Source: Rufibacter sp. DG15C | GTDB taxonomy: Bacteria; Bacteroidota; Bacteroidia; Cytophagales; Hymenobacteraceae | Length of the DNA stretch: 64,000 nt | Direction: 5' to 3' | Assembly: GCF_001577755.1 (NCBI RefSeq) | Contig: NZ_CP010776.1 | Coordinates: 3,100,001-3,164,000 of the forward strand | In this document: positions 33,326-42,185 of the stretch, piece after piece | Position numbering within the stretch: the first letter of the stretch is position 1 | How the letters are laid out: each line of letters opens with the position of its first letter | The notes under the pieces: generated by a model | Databases searched by the model: none | What the model was told of the DNA's origin: nothing | Seen by the model: the letters and a program-made list of their open reading frames with translations, nothing else | Program-made: the position numbers and the translations under genes

Positions 33326-35059
33326 TTACACTAACATTCTCACCGGGTCTTCCAGGAAGCCTTTCAAGGTCTGCAGGAAGGCAGAGCCCACGGCGCCGTC
33401 CACCACTCGGTGGTCACAGGACAAGGTCACTTTCATAATGTTGCCAATTTGAATCTGACCGTTCTTCACCACCGGCGTCTGCTTGATGCCACCCACGGCC
33501 AGGATGCACGCATCTGGTGGGTTGATGATGGCGGTGAACTCTTCAATGCCAAACATGCCTAGGTTAGAGATGGTGAAGGTGTTGCCTTCCCAGTCTGACG
33601 GCTGAAGTTTCTTGCTCTTGGCTTTTCCGCCCAGGTCCTTCACTTCCGCAGAGATAGCAGAAAGAGTCTTTTGGTCAGCGTTGCGAACCACTGGTACTAA
33701 AAGACCATCTTCTACCGCTACCGCCACGCCAATGTTGATGACGTTGTTGTAACGGATCTTATCGCCTAACCACGATGAGTTCACGGCAGGGTGCTTGCGC
33801 AAAGCGGCGGCGGCGGCTTTAATGACCAGATCATTGAACGACACTTTCACCGGAGACACTTCATTGATACTCACGCGGGCTTCCATGGCTCTGTCCATGT
33901 CAATCTCCATGGTCAGGTAGAAGTGCGGCGCAGAGAATTTGCTTTCGGCTAGACGTTTAGCAATGATTTTGCGCATCTGAGACACCAGCACCTCTGAATA
34001 GGCTTCGCCTGGCGCAGCTACCGGAGCGGCAGGCGTAGCAGGGGCAGAAGCCACTGGTGCTTGTGTTCTAGGTGCAGCGGCAGATGGGGTAAAGTTCTCC
34101 ACGTCGCGCAATACAATACGGCCATTCTCGCCAGAGCCTTTTACGTCTGTTAGGCTAATGCCTTTCTCCTGGGCTACCTTCTTTGCCAACGGCGATGCCA
34201 GTACACGTCCCTGGTTGCCAGTGGCTGGGGCAGCGCCAGAAGCCGCAGGGGCCGGAGTAGGCAAGCTTGAGGCCTGGCCAACGCCGTCGCCAGACTGCGA
34301 CTGGGCTTCGGTTTTATGTTCTTCTAAGCGGGTGGCTTGTTCTTGGGTAGGGGCAGTGGCCGGGTTGGCGTTTCCGCCACTTTGCGCGCCGCCGTTCAAT
34401 AAGGCTTGGTAGTCAGCGCCGGCTTCACCTATGATGCAAAGAACACCGTCTACGGCTACTGAGGCCCCAGCTTCTACACCGATATATAATAGCGTGCCGT
34501 CTTCGTAAGACTCCAACTCCATAGTGGCTTTGTCAGTCTCTACTTCGGCTAGCAGGTCGCCAGATTTTACTTTGTCGCCCACTTTTTTGTGCCAGGCCAC
34601 AATGGTGCCATCGGTCATGGTGTCGCTCATCTTGGGCATGCGCACAATCTCGGCGTTCACATTGGCGGTAGGAGCAGCAGCGGCTGGTTGCGGGGCGGGA
34701 GCGGCTTCTTCCTTCTTAGGCTCTTCCTTGGGCGCTTCGGCTTTGGGGGCCTCTTCTGCCTTTGGGGCAGGGGCTGCGCCGCCGCCGTTCACCTCGGCCA
34801 TGAGGCCAGAAATATCTTCGCCTTCTTTTCCAATAATGGCCAGAACGCCGTCTACCGGAACTGACTCACCATTTTTGGGGCCAATATATAATAAGGTTCC
34901 GTCTTCGTAAGACTCTAGTTCCATGGTCGCCTTGTCGGTTTCCACTTCGGCGAGAACGTCCCCAGATTTCACAGAATCACCAACTTTCTTTAACCAACTG
35001 GCAATCACGCCGTCGGTCATAGTGTCGCTCATCTTGGGCATTCGGATGATTTCAGCCAT
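33326..35059 (-). CDS. Pyruvate dehydrogenase E2 (dihydrolipoyl acetyltransferase)
   Basis: Transfers the acetyl group from lipoate to CoA in the pyruvate dehydrogenase complex. At 577 residues it has two N-terminal lipoyl domains, each with the lipoylated Lys in VETDKATMELES (residues about 43 and 177), Ala/Pro/Glu-rich linkers, a peripheral subunit-binding domain (VLASPLAKKVAQEKGISL), another Ala/Pro linker, and the catalytic domain ending with SCDHRVVDGAVGSAFL, which holds the active His and Asp. The two lipoyl regions are closely similar, a likely internal duplication. E1 and E3 genes are not adjacent. Confidence 0.93.
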   Translation of the reverse strand: MAEIIRMPKMSDTMTDGVIASWLKKVGDSVKSGDVLAEVETDKATMELESYEDGTLLYIGPKNGESVPVDGVLAIIGKEGEDISGLMAEVNGGGAAPAPKAEEAPKAEAPKEEPKKEEAAPAPQPAAAAPTANVNAEIVRMPKMSDTMTDGTIVAWHKKVGDKVKSGDLLAEVETDKATMELESYEDGTLLYIGVEAGASVAVDGVLCIIGEAGADYQALLNGGAQSGGNANPATAPTQEQATRLEEHKTEAQSQSGDGVGQASSLPTPAPAASGAAPATGNQGRVLASPLAKKVAQEKGISLTDVKGSGENGRIVLRDVENFTPSAAAPRTQAPVASAPATPAAPVAAPGEAYSEVLVSQMRKIIAKRLAESKFSAPHFYLTMEIDMDRAMEARVSINEVSPVKVSFNDLVIKAAAAALRKHPAVNSSWLGDKIRYNNVINIGVAVAVEDGLLVPVVRNADQKTLSAISAEVKDLGGKAKSKKLQPSDWEGNTFTISNLGMFGIEEFTAIINPPDACILAVGGIKQTPVVKNGQIQIGNIMKVTLSCDHRVVDGAVGSAFLQTLKGFLEDPVRMLV

Positions 35060-35138
35060 ATTCTTTGCTCGGTTTTAGAACCTCAAAAATAGAGGCAAAA
35101 TTGGTGTAATACAAATACGCGGGGAATTGATTCTCCAT

Positions 35139-35178
35139 CCGTTTTTGGGCTTCTTTCCGGAAAACAGGCCAAAAACGG
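35139..35178. repeat. Dispersed palindrome copy 13
   Basis: Arms CCGTTTTTGGGCTTCTTTCC and GGAAAACAGGCCAAAAACGG; 15 bases 3' of the histidine phosphatase stop. Confidence 0.8.
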
Positions 35179-35193
35179 AAAACCAAGCATTTG

Positions 35194-35808
35194 TTAGGAC
35201 AGGTGGGACACGTCTGCAAACTTCTCTACCCACAGCATACTTCCCGTAAAGTTGAGCTGGTACAGGCACAGGTTGTAATGGATAAACCGGTCCATCTGGC
35301 TCAAGGGGTAATGCAGCAACTGCGAGAGGAAAACGCGCATGGCCCGGCCGTGCATGCAAATGAGAATGGTTTCCTCCTCGGGCCGGGACAGAATCAAATC
35401 AATGACCGGCTTTTGACGCTCGGCCACCTGCACAGGGCTTTCGCCGCCTTCAATGGGTAGGTCAATCTCGCCTTTCTGCCAACGGCCCAGCACCTCATAG
35501 TAATAGGCGTCCTCTTCGGGAGATATTTTAGTGCCTTCGCGCCAGCCCCAGCAAATCTCATTCAGGCCGGCGTGCGCCTCATGCGGCAGGCCCAGGTCCA
35601 GAAACCCTTGCACGGATTGTTGCGCGCGTTGCAGGGTGGAGGTGTAGACCTTGTCAAATTGGATGTGCCGGTAGGCGTCAAAGAATTTCTCGGCCTGCCA
35701 CCTGCCGGTCTCATTCAAAGGAGAGTCCACACCGCTTCCCTGAACAATGCCTTGCAGGTTCAGGTCGGTTTGGCCGTGCCGGATGAGGTAGATTTTTTTG
35801 AGGCTCAA
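35194..35808 (-). CDS. Histidine phosphatase superfamily protein
   Basis: A 204-residue phosphoglycerate-mutase-like phosphatase. The phospho-acceptor motif is IYLIRHGQTDLN at residues 6-17 and the second His lies in ICMHGRAMRVFL; the pocket Glu is in LNEICWGWREG. Substrate unknown (sugar phosphate, nucleotide or cobalamin intermediate are all possible). The only in-frame start able to include the RHG motif is a TTG at 35806-35808, upstream of which the frame closes at a TAG. Divergent from the thioesterase at 35862, 53 bases apart. Confidence 0.85.
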   Translation of the reverse strand: MSLKKIYLIRHGQTDLNLQGIVQGSGVDSPLNETGRWQAEKFFDAYRHIQFDKVYTSTLQRAQQSVQGFLDLGLPHEAHAGLNEICWGWREGTKISPEEDAYYYEVLGRWQKGEIDLPIEGGESPVQVAERQKPVIDLILSRPEEETILICMHGRAMRVFLSQLLHYPLSQMDRFIHYNLCLYQLNFTGSMLWVEKFADVSHLS

Positions 35809-35861
35809 TTTTACGCTAATTTGCAGGCCCTAAAGGTAGGGGATAAATACGAAAAGTAGCC

Positions 35862-36284
35862 ATGAAAAGACGCGCTGACGTTTCTTTAGAGCAGTTAAAC
35901 GCCTGGAACAAAAACACCATGGGCGAGCACATTGGCATAGAATACACTGAGATTGGCGACGATTACCTGGTTGGCAAAATGCCCGTGGACCATCGCACCC
36001 ATCAGCCCATGGGCCTGTTGCACGGCGGCGCCTCTGTGGCTTTGGCCGAAACCTTGGGAAGCGTGGGTGCCACCATGTTTCTGGATTTAGAAAAGCAGTT
36101 CTGCGTGGGATTGGAAATCAATGCCAACCATATCAAGAGTGCGCGTAGCGGGTATGTGTATGGCAGGGCCACGGCGGTGCACATTGGAAGAAAGACCCAA
36201 GTCTGGGAAATCCGTATCACCACAGAATCCGGTGATTTGGTGTGCATCAGTCGCATCACCATGGCCGTTTTGGATAAGGGGTAG
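35862..36284 (+). CDS. menI: Hotdog-fold thioesterase, probable 1,4-dihydroxy-2-naphthoyl-CoA hydrolase
   Basis: A 140-residue single hotdog protein of the PaaI/4HBT-II type: NKNTMGEHIGIEYTEIGDDYLVGKMPVD, then the helix segment QPMGLLHGGASVALAETLGS with the catalytic Glu, and GLEINANHIKSARSGYVYG. Such thioesterases include MenI, which frees 1,4-dihydroxy-2-naphthoate before prenylation. The position just before menF-menD supports that role; the assignment is from context and family, and a general acyl-CoA role is possible. Confidence 0.7.
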   Translation: MKRRADVSLEQLNAWNKNTMGEHIGIEYTEIGDDYLVGKMPVDHRTHQPMGLLHGGASVALAETLGSVGATMFLDLEKQFCVGLEINANHIKSARSGYVYGRATAVHIGRKTQVWEIRITTESGDLVCISRITMAVLDKG

Positions 36285-36344
36285 AACCTATTTTTACGCC
36301 TCATTATTAGTAAGAACTAGCTGTAGTAGCTTAATTATAATTGA

Positions 36345-37568
36345 ATGCCAGACGATAGTACTTCGGTCTACCCTTTGCCGGAAGCCTTGCCATTAGACAT
36401 TGCCCATTCGCTTTTCTTAGCGGGGGTAGAGACGCAATTACCGTCCGTGCTTTGGCGCCTTCCCAATCAAACCGAGGTACAGGTGTTGGTAGCCACCTCT
36501 GGCAGCCAAACCTCGCTTCCGCCTTTAGAGGGACCCGTCCCTGGTTTTGCCTTCTGCCCATTTGAAGCCTCTGTAACGGCGCCCAATCAGTTTCTACCCG
36601 CAGATATCTACTATTGCGGCAAAGGCTCGACACAGATTCAATTAAATACAACAGGGACCCCTGACCGTTTTTGGCCTCTTTTCCAGGAAATAGCCCAAAA
36701 AGGACAACACCATCAACTAAAAGAGTGGCCGGTTCACCCTGAAGGACAAACCTCGCAAATAGACAGAGAAGACTTTGAGGAGACGGTTACCACCGCCGTC
36801 AACGCCATGCAAGCGGGTTGTTTAGAGAAAGTGGTCTTGTCGCGCACCAAAACCTTGCCCTTAGCGAAGGAGATAGACATCCTACAACAGTTCACCCAAC
36901 TGACCCAATTGTACCCGACGGCGTTCATTTCTTTGGTGGCCATTCCGGGGGTAGGGACTTGGCTGGGGGCAACGCCAGAATTATTGGTGCAGATAGACAA
37001 GCACAAGGTGTTCAGGACGGTGGCATTGGCCGGCACACAGCCGTTGACCGATGGACTCACGCCCGCCGATGCTATCTGGCGCCAGAAGGAGATTGAGGAA
37101 CAGGCCCTGGTGCAACGCTACATTGTGAGCTGTTTCCGGCATTTACGCCTGCGCGAATACGTGGAGATGGGTCCGCGTACCATTTTGGCCGGTAACCTTT
37201 TGCATTTGCGCACCGACTTTAGCGCGGCCATGGACGAAGTAGGCTTCCCGAAGCTGGGAACGCAGATGTTGGAGTTGTTGCACCCCACTTCGGCAGTAGG
37301 CGGCATGCCCAGGGCCGCAGCCTTGAAGATGATTAGCCAGCTGGAGCCGCACCAACGACGGTACTACAGCGGGTATCTGGGCCCGGTGCAGATAGAAGGG
37401 GAGACCAACCTGTTTGTGAATCTGCGCTGCGTGGAGCTAGGCAAAGACACCGTGACCGCCTACGCTGGGGCAGGCATGACCCCTGACTCAAACCCGGCCA
37501 AAGAGTGGCTGGAAACCGAACTGAAGATGCAGACCGTTCTGCGTCTTTTCCAAGACCTTGATTCATGA
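36345..37568 (+). CDS. menF: Isochorismate synthase
   Basis: Converts chorismate to isochorismate, the entry to menaquinone synthesis. The 407-residue protein has the chorismate-binding domain in the C-terminal two thirds: LEKVVLSRTKTLPL, LGATPELLVQID, VALAGTQPL, EEQALVQRYIVSCF, LLHPTSAVGGMPRAAAL and the end YAGAGMTPDSNPAKEWLETELK with Mg2+ ligands. The N-terminal third is poorly conserved and contains a complete dispersed palindrome (36665-36703) in frame, coding RFWPLFQEIAQKG in the linker before the catalytic core. The stop overlaps the menD start (ATGA). Confidence 0.9.
   Translation: MPDDSTSVYPLPEALPLDIAHSLFLAGVETQLPSVLWRLPNQTEVQVLVATSGSQTSLPPLEGPVPGFAFCPFEASVTAPNQFLPADIYYCGKGSTQIQLNTTGTPDRFWPLFQEIAQKGQHHQLKEWPVHPEGQTSQIDREDFEETVTTAVNAMQAGCLEKVVLSRTKTLPLAKEIDILQQFTQLTQLYPTAFISLVAIPGVGTWLGATPELLVQIDKHKVFRTVALAGTQPLTDGLTPADAIWRQKEIEEQALVQRYIVSCFRHLRLREYVEMGPRTILAGNLLHLRTDFSAAMDEVGFPKLGTQMLELLHPTSAVGGMPRAAALKMISQLEPHQRRYYSGYLGPVQIEGETNLFVNLRCVELGKDTVTAYAGAGMTPDSNPAKEWLETELKMQTVLRLFQDLDS
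36665..36703. repeat. Dispersed palindrome copy 14, inside the menF reading frame
   Basis: Arms CCGTTTTTGGCCTCTTTTCC and GGAAATAGCCCAAAAAGG. Same family as the intergenic copies, but here translated as part of MenF without breaking the frame. Confidence 0.85.
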
Positions 37569-39301
37569 TTTTACAATCTGTCATTGACATAGCTGAAATC
37601 TGCGCCCGCAAAGGCGTGCAAGACATTGTCTTGTCGCCGGGCTCACGGTGTGCGCCTTTGGTGCTGGCCTTTGCGCGTCATCCGCAGCTACGCGTGCGCA
37701 CCGTGTCAGATGAGCGTAGCGCCGCATTCATTGGCTTAGGCATTGCCCAGCAGACTCAGAAACCGGTGGTGTTGGTATGCACTTCGGGCACGGCAGCCTA
37801 CAATTACGCGCCTGCCGTGGCCGAGGCATTTTACCAGCACATCCCCTTATTGGTGTTGACCGCAGACCGTCCGCCGGAATGGGTTGACCAACTGGACGGA
37901 CAGACCATCAAGCAATCGCACATTTACGGCGGTCACGTGAAGCGAAGCCTGGATTTTCCGGTGGAGACCAGTCATGCAGACTCGCAATGGCACGCCACTC
38001 GGCTTATCAATGAGGCACTCAATGAAACCGTGGCGTTTCCAAAAGGTCCTGTGCATATCAATATTCCTTTGCGTGAGCCTTTTTACCCTGAGGAAGGGGA
38101 GACGTTTGCCTACGGCGCATATGTAAAAATCATTGAGGAGTTCCCTTCCTCGGGGCAACTGTCACAGGACGTTGTCACAACCTTACAAGACGAGTTAAAA
38201 GGCTTCAAACGCATCTTGGTAGTGGCCGGCCAAGGAAGGAAAGACCAAGCCTTGCAAGAGGCGGTATGGCATTTTTGCCAGTCCACGGGCGCTGTGTTCG
38301 TGACGGACACCATCAGCAACCAACAGGTAGAAGGCGAGACCATCAGCTACCATGATGTGTTCCTAGCGGCAAAATCTGCGAAAACGGAACCGGCCATTCA
38401 GCCCGACTTGCTCCTCACCTTCCATAAGTCGCTCATCTCCAAAAACCTGAAGCTGTACCTGCGCGGCCAGCAGAACATGCAGCACTGGCACGTGCAACCC
38501 GCCGGCCAAGTGGCAGACACCTTTCAGGCCTTGACGCGCATCATCCGGGCAGAGCCGAAGGTGTTTTTCCAACAAGTCACTTTAAATGAGACGAACGCAA
38601 AAGTTGCTCCCAACTTTGCTAATGCCTGGTTTGAATTGAACGCGCAAGGCAAATCAGTTTTGGAGAGATTCCAGGAAAATAGCCCGTTTTCGGAGTTCAA
38701 GGTGTGTCATCAAGTGCTCAGAAGTCTGCCAACCAACAGCATCTTGCATTTGGCCAACAGTATGAGCGTACGCTACGCCAACCTGATTGGGGTTTCTGCC
38801 TTAGAAAATGTAGAAGTGATGGCCAACCGAGGCACCAGCGGCATTGACGGAAGCACCAGTACCGCCGTGGGTGCCGCCCTCAGCACCGACAAACTGGTAA
38901 CCCTGCTCACCGGCGACATGGCCTTCTTGTATGACCGCAACGCGCTCTGGCACAATTACCTTCCGCAGAATTTAAGGATAATGGTCTTGAACAACCACGG
39001 CGGTGGCATCTTCAGGATGATAGAAGGACCGCGCAGCCAGCCAGAACTTGGTCCTTTCTTTGAAACCGACCAACGCCAGACCGCCCAGAAAACCGCCGAA
39101 GACATGGGCCTGACCTACTTAAAAGTCACCGATGGGAATGCCTTAGCAGAAGCATTGCCTAAATTCTTCGACCTTTCTGCCGGGCCTCAGTTATTAGAGG
39201 TGGAGACGAGCAGCCCTGAGAATTACCAGGTGTTTGCGGCCTACAGGGAAATGGTGCAGCAGGAAATCTCGCTTGGGAAGAATTCAACTTCTCAACTATA
39301 G
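37565..39301 (+). CDS. menD: 2-succinyl-5-enolpyruvyl-6-hydroxy-3-cyclohexene-1-carboxylate synthase
   Basis: ThDP-dependent enzyme joining 2-oxoglutarate and isochorismate in menaquinone synthesis. The 578-residue protein shows DIVLSPGSRCAPLVLAFARH and DERSAAFIGLGIAQ (the pyrimidine-binding Glu region) at the N-terminus, TADRPPEWVDQLDGQTI, and the ThDP/Mg motif GTSGIDGSTSTAVGAAL with LLTGDMAFLYDRNALW and LNNHGGGIFRMIEG. Its ATG overlaps the menF stop by four bases. An 81-base gap separates it from the DoxX gene. Confidence 0.95.
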   Translation: MILQSVIDIAEICARKGVQDIVLSPGSRCAPLVLAFARHPQLRVRTVSDERSAAFIGLGIAQQTQKPVVLVCTSGTAAYNYAPAVAEAFYQHIPLLVLTADRPPEWVDQLDGQTIKQSHIYGGHVKRSLDFPVETSHADSQWHATRLINEALNETVAFPKGPVHINIPLREPFYPEEGETFAYGAYVKIIEEFPSSGQLSQDVVTTLQDELKGFKRILVVAGQGRKDQALQEAVWHFCQSTGAVFVTDTISNQQVEGETISYHDVFLAAKSAKTEPAIQPDLLLTFHKSLISKNLKLYLRGQQNMQHWHVQPAGQVADTFQALTRIIRAEPKVFFQQVTLNETNAKVAPNFANAWFELNAQGKSVLERFQENSPFSEFKVCHQVLRSLPTNSILHLANSMSVRYANLIGVSALENVEVMANRGTSGIDGSTSTAVGAALSTDKLVTLLTGDMAFLYDRNALWHNYLPQNLRIMVLNNHGGGIFRMIEGPRSQPELGPFFETDQRQTAQKTAEDMGLTYLKVTDGNALAEALPKFFDLSAGPQLLEVETSSPENYQVFAAYREMVQQEISLGKNSTSQL

Positions 39302-39382
39302 CAATATTCGCTTTTTGTCATTGCATCTTTTTGAGTACCAACGTATAAGGAGGTAGGGCGCTACAGTAAAAGCGTAATTAAA

Positions 39383-39856
39383 ATGGCATGGACAAATGAA
39401 GTTGATTCCTGGCAATCCAAACATCACCCTGTGTTGTATGACATAGGAAGGGTTGCCTTGGGCTTGTTCCTTTTGTACAAGGGCTTGATGTTTATCTCAG
39501 ACACGTCGGCACTGGCACAGATCATGGAGAAAAGCCAGTTTGAGTTTGTGGCCTTTGGATTGGCCCATATGGTGGCATTCGCTCACTTGGTAGGCGGTCC
39601 CATGATTGCCCTGGGCCTTAAAACCAGGTTTGCGGCGGCGGTGCAGATTCCCATTCTGGTGGGCGCGGTGTTGTTTGTGAACCCTAACCGCGGCTTTTAT
39701 TCAGAAAACACCGAGCTGTGGGTTTCTATCGTGGTCTTGATGGTACTGGTGGTCTACCTGATTGGCGGCTCTGGGTATTACTCCTTAGACCGTAAGATGG
39801 ACGAGCACGCCACTAGAACAGATCCTTTGTGGCACCATGACACCCACAGTTATTAA
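39383..39856 (+). CDS. DoxX-family membrane protein
   Basis: A 157-residue protein with four predicted membrane helices (about VLYDIGRVALGLFLLYKGLMF, FVAFGLAHMVAFAHLVGG, AVQIPILVGAVLFV, WVSIVVLMVLVVYLIGGSG), matching the DoxX family of small quinol-related or membrane-redox proteins. It is set between menD and menB, suggesting it is co-inherited with quinone synthesis, although the family role is unsettled. The C-terminal tail is polar and His-rich (DEHATRTDPLWHHDTHSY). Palindrome copy 15 follows. Confidence 0.8.
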   Translation: MAWTNEVDSWQSKHHPVLYDIGRVALGLFLLYKGLMFISDTSALAQIMEKSQFEFVAFGLAHMVAFAHLVGGPMIALGLKTRFAAAVQIPILVGAVLFVNPNRGFYSENTELWVSIVVLMVLVVYLIGGSGYYSLDRKMDEHATRTDPLWHHDTHSY

Positions 39857-39883
39857 TACTTGGTTTAAACGCTAATCAAAAGT

Positions 39884-39921
39884 CCGTTTTTGGCTTGGTT
39901 TCTGGAAAACAGGCCAAAAAC
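39884..39921. repeat. Dispersed palindrome copy 15
   Basis: Arms CCGTTTTTGGCTTGGTTTC and GGAAAACAGGCCAAAAAC; 3' of the DoxX gene, before the menB promoter. Confidence 0.75.
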
Positions 39922-39998
39922 AACCAGTAAAACTTCGCGCTAAAAAAAGCGTATTCCTATTTCCTGAAGGCATCCTACGCCGCTTACTTAGAAAGTCC

Positions 39999-40030
39999 TT
40001 GCATTCACGTGCCAGGACTTTCTACCTTTA
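39999..40030 (+). promoter_or_regulatory. Promoter of menB
   Basis: -33 TTG at 39999-40001, 21-base spacer, -7 TACCTTTA at 40023-40030 (one mismatch to TAnnTTTG), 31 bases before the ATG. So menB is transcribed apart from menF-menD. Confidence 0.5.
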
Positions 40031-40061
40031 CGGCTGTATTGTTTTACTAACGTAAGATTTC

Positions 40062-40886
40062 ATGAACAGCAACTACAACTGGTCTACCCTTAAAGAATAC
40101 AAAGAAATCCTTTTCCAATTTTATAACGGCATCGCCAAAATCAGCATTAACCGTCCGCAGGTGCACAACGCGTTTACGCCCCGCACCGTCGCTGAGATGA
40201 TTGATGCCATGAACATCTGCCGTGACAACTCAGACATTGGCGTGATCATCCTGACCGGCGAAGGTGGCAAGGCTTTCTGCTCAGGTGGCGACCAGAGCGT
40301 GCGTGGCCACGGCGGCTACATTGGCGAGGACACCGTGCCACGGTTGAACGTGTTAGATCTGCAGATGCAGATTAGACGCATTCCTAAACCGGTGATTGCC
40401 ATGGTGGCCGGTTGGGCCATTGGCGGCGGACACGTTTTGCACGTGGTGTGTGATTTGTCTATTGCGGCTCACAACGCTAAGTTTGGTCAGACGGGACCTA
40501 AGGTTGGTTCGTTTGACGGTGGTTTTGGCGCTTCTTACCTGGCCCGCGTGGTAGGTCAGAAGAAAGCCCGCGAAATCTGGTACCTCTGCGACCAGTACAA
40601 CGCGCAAGACGCGCTGGACATGGGCCTGGTGAACAAGGTTGTGCCGTTGGAGCAACTAGAGGAAACCACCGTAGCCTGGTGTGAAAAAATCCTGGAGAAA
40701 AGCCCGCTGGCCCTGCGCATGCTCAAAGCCTCTTTCAACGCCGAGTTGGACGGACAGTCCGGTATTCAGCAGTTGGCTGGGGATGCTACCTTGTTGTATT
40801 ACCTCTCAGACGAAGCCAAAGAAGGCAAGAACGCCTTTCTGGAAAAGCGCAAGCCAGACTTCTCCAAGTATCCTAAGTTCCCATGA
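40062..40886 (+). CDS. menB: 1,4-dihydroxy-2-naphthoyl-CoA synthase
   Basis: Crotonase-fold enzyme closing the naphthoquinone ring from o-succinylbenzoyl-CoA. The 274-residue protein is typical of Men[54 protein letters not shown] (oxyanion Gly), [19 protein letters not shown] with the active-site Asp, and the closing [14 protein letters not shown]. It follows its own promoter and is ended by a strong hairpin, so it forms a single-gene unit within the men region. Confidence 0.96.
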   Translation: MNSNYNWSTLKEYKEILFQFYNGIAKISINRPQVHNAFTPRTVAEMIDAMNICRDNSDIGVIILTGEGGKAFCSGGDQSVRGHGGYIGEDTVPRLNVLDLQMQIRRIPKPVIAMVAGWAIGGGHVLHVVCDLSIAAHNAKFGQTGPKVGSFDGGFGASYLARVVGQKKAREIWYLCDQYNAQDALDMGLVNKVVPLEQLEETTVAWCEKILEKSPLALRMLKASFNAELDGQSGIQQLAGDATLLYYLSDEAKEGKNAFLEKRKPDFSKYPKFP

Positions 40887-40895
40887 TTTTGCTAT

Positions 40896-40927
40896 AGACA
40901 CAAGACGCAGGATTTAAGACACAAGAC
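40896..40927 (-). repeat. Heptamer array, minus orientation
   Basis: On the minus strand GTCTTGT, GTCTTAA, ATCCTGC, GTCTTGT, GTCT: 7-base period. Starts nine bases after the menB stop; inverted partner of the array at 41021. Confidence 0.75.
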
Positions 40928-40933
40928 TTTTTC

Positions 40934-40967
40934 AAAAGAGGTAGCTTTTACAAAAGCTACCTCTTTT
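40934..40967 (+). terminator. Terminator of menB
   Basis: Perfect 16-base arms AAAAGAGGTAGCTTTT / AAAAGCTACCTCTTTT with a two-base loop, followed by T's to 40970. Confidence 0.85.
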
Positions 40968-41020
40968 TTTCTATCATATCTTTGGACCAGTAAGGTCAAT
41001 AAACGCGCATAAATTTTAAA

Positions 41021-41069
41021 GTCTTGAATCTTATGTCTTGTGTCTTACGTCCAACACGTGTCTTACGTC
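41021..41069 (+). repeat. Heptamer array, plus orientation
   Basis: GTCTTGA, ATCTTAT, GTCTTGT, GTCTTAC, GTCCAAC, then GTGTCTTACGTC. Same unit as at 9512/9623. Ends 21 bases before the menE start. It contains an ATG in the menE frame (41040) that I do not accept as the start. Confidence 0.75.
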
Positions 41070-41090
41070 AAATGCTCAAACGCCACATCT

Positions 41091-42185
41091 ATGCCTGACC
41101 ACCTGCTGTTAAATGGAAAGAAGTTTTTTCTGGATGAAGTGCAAGAGTACTCTTACCGGGAGAGTATTCCCTTGGACGGCTATGAGATCAAGACGCTGGA
41201 GTTCTGCAAGAACTGGCTGCTGGGCGTGCAGGAGTTTCCAGTGATGACCTCGGGCAGTACTGGTACGCCCAAAGTAATTACCTTGACGCGGGAGCAGATG
41301 GAGGCTAGCGCCCAACGCACGCTTCGTATTTTTAATCTTCAGCCCGAGGACAAAGTGCTGGTCTGCCTCAACACTGAATACATTGCCGGTATGATGATGC
41401 TGGTGCGTGGGTTGGTGGGGCAGCTACACATGACCATAATAGAACCAATCGGGAATCCCTTGGCCAACGTAGACGCAGACGCCTCTTTTGACTTCGTGGC
41501 CATGGTACCCTTGCAATTGCAGATGCTTTTAGAGCAGACGCCTGAGAAGGTAGACCAACTCAATCAAATGAAAGCGGTGCTCTTAGGCGGGGCCGCCATT
41601 CACAGAAATTTAGAAGAAGCAGTCCAAAGCCTGCAAGTGCCCGTTTACCAAAGCTATGGCATGACCGAGACCGTCTCGCATGTGGCAGTGCGCCAGTTGA
41701 ACGGCAAAGACCGAAGCGAGTATTACGTGGCTCCCCAGGAAGTGATCTTGGGACAAGACGAAAGAGGTTGCCTCACCATCTCCGCAGAGGTCACCAACCA
41801 TGAGATACTGGTGACCAATGACCTGGTAGAGTTACGCGACGCCCATTCCTTTAAATGGCTGGGCCGTGCGGATAATATCATCAATTCTGGCGGCGTAAAA
41901 GTGCAGCTAGAGAAAGTAGAACAGGCTTTGGGAGATGCTATGTCTAACTTAGGAATGAACCGCCGGTTTTTTGCCGCGGCTCTGCCAGACGAGGCTTTGG
42001 GGGAACGCTTAATCGCCGTTTTGGAGGGTTCACCGCTTGCCGAAGAAGAAGAGAAAAACTTGAAAGGAATGCTGAATGAGACCTTAAGCAAGTATGAGAT
42101 TCCCAAGCAATTCGGGTACCTGCCCAGGCTACCAGAAACCGCTACAGGCAAGGTAGACCGAAGAGGCGGCATGGCTTTATTGTAA
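41091..42185 (+). CDS. menE: o-Succinylbenzoate-CoA ligase
   Basis: Acyl-CoA synthetase of the ANL superfamily that activates o-succinylbenzoate with ATP and CoA. The 364-residue protein (from MPDHLLLNGKKFF) is short compared with Bacillus MenE (about 480), as is usual in Bacteroidota. Motifs: VMTSGSTGTPKVITLTREQ (P-loop), AVLLGGAAIHRNLEE, YQSYGMTETVSHVA, KWLGRADNIINSGGVKVQLEKVE and the terminal ETATGKVDRR with the catalytic Lys. An ATG at 41040 is in frame but would translate the heptamer array. menC and menA, often neighbours of menE, are absent here. Confidence 0.92.
   Translation: MPDHLLLNGKKFFLDEVQEYSYRESIPLDGYEIKTLEFCKNWLLGVQEFPVMTSGSTGTPKVITLTREQMEASAQRTLRIFNLQPEDKVLVCLNTEYIAGMMMLVRGLVGQLHMTIIEPIGNPLANVDADASFDFVAMVPLQLQMLLEQTPEKVDQLNQMKAVLLGGAAIHRNLEEAVQSLQVPVYQSYGMTETVSHVAVRQLNGKDRSEYYVAPQEVILGQDERGCLTISAEVTNHEILVTNDLVELRDAHSFKWLGRADNIINSGGVKVQLEKVEQALGDAMSNLGMNRRFFAAALPDEALGERLIAVLEGSPLAEEEEKNLKGMLNETLSKYEIPKQFGYLPRLPETATGKVDRRGGMALL

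Noticed and set aside
38664-38694. Half-palindrome-like TTCCAGGAAAATAGCCCG in menD
   Set aside because: Only one arm and the centre resemble the family, with no left arm; could be a decayed copy but support is too weak to call.
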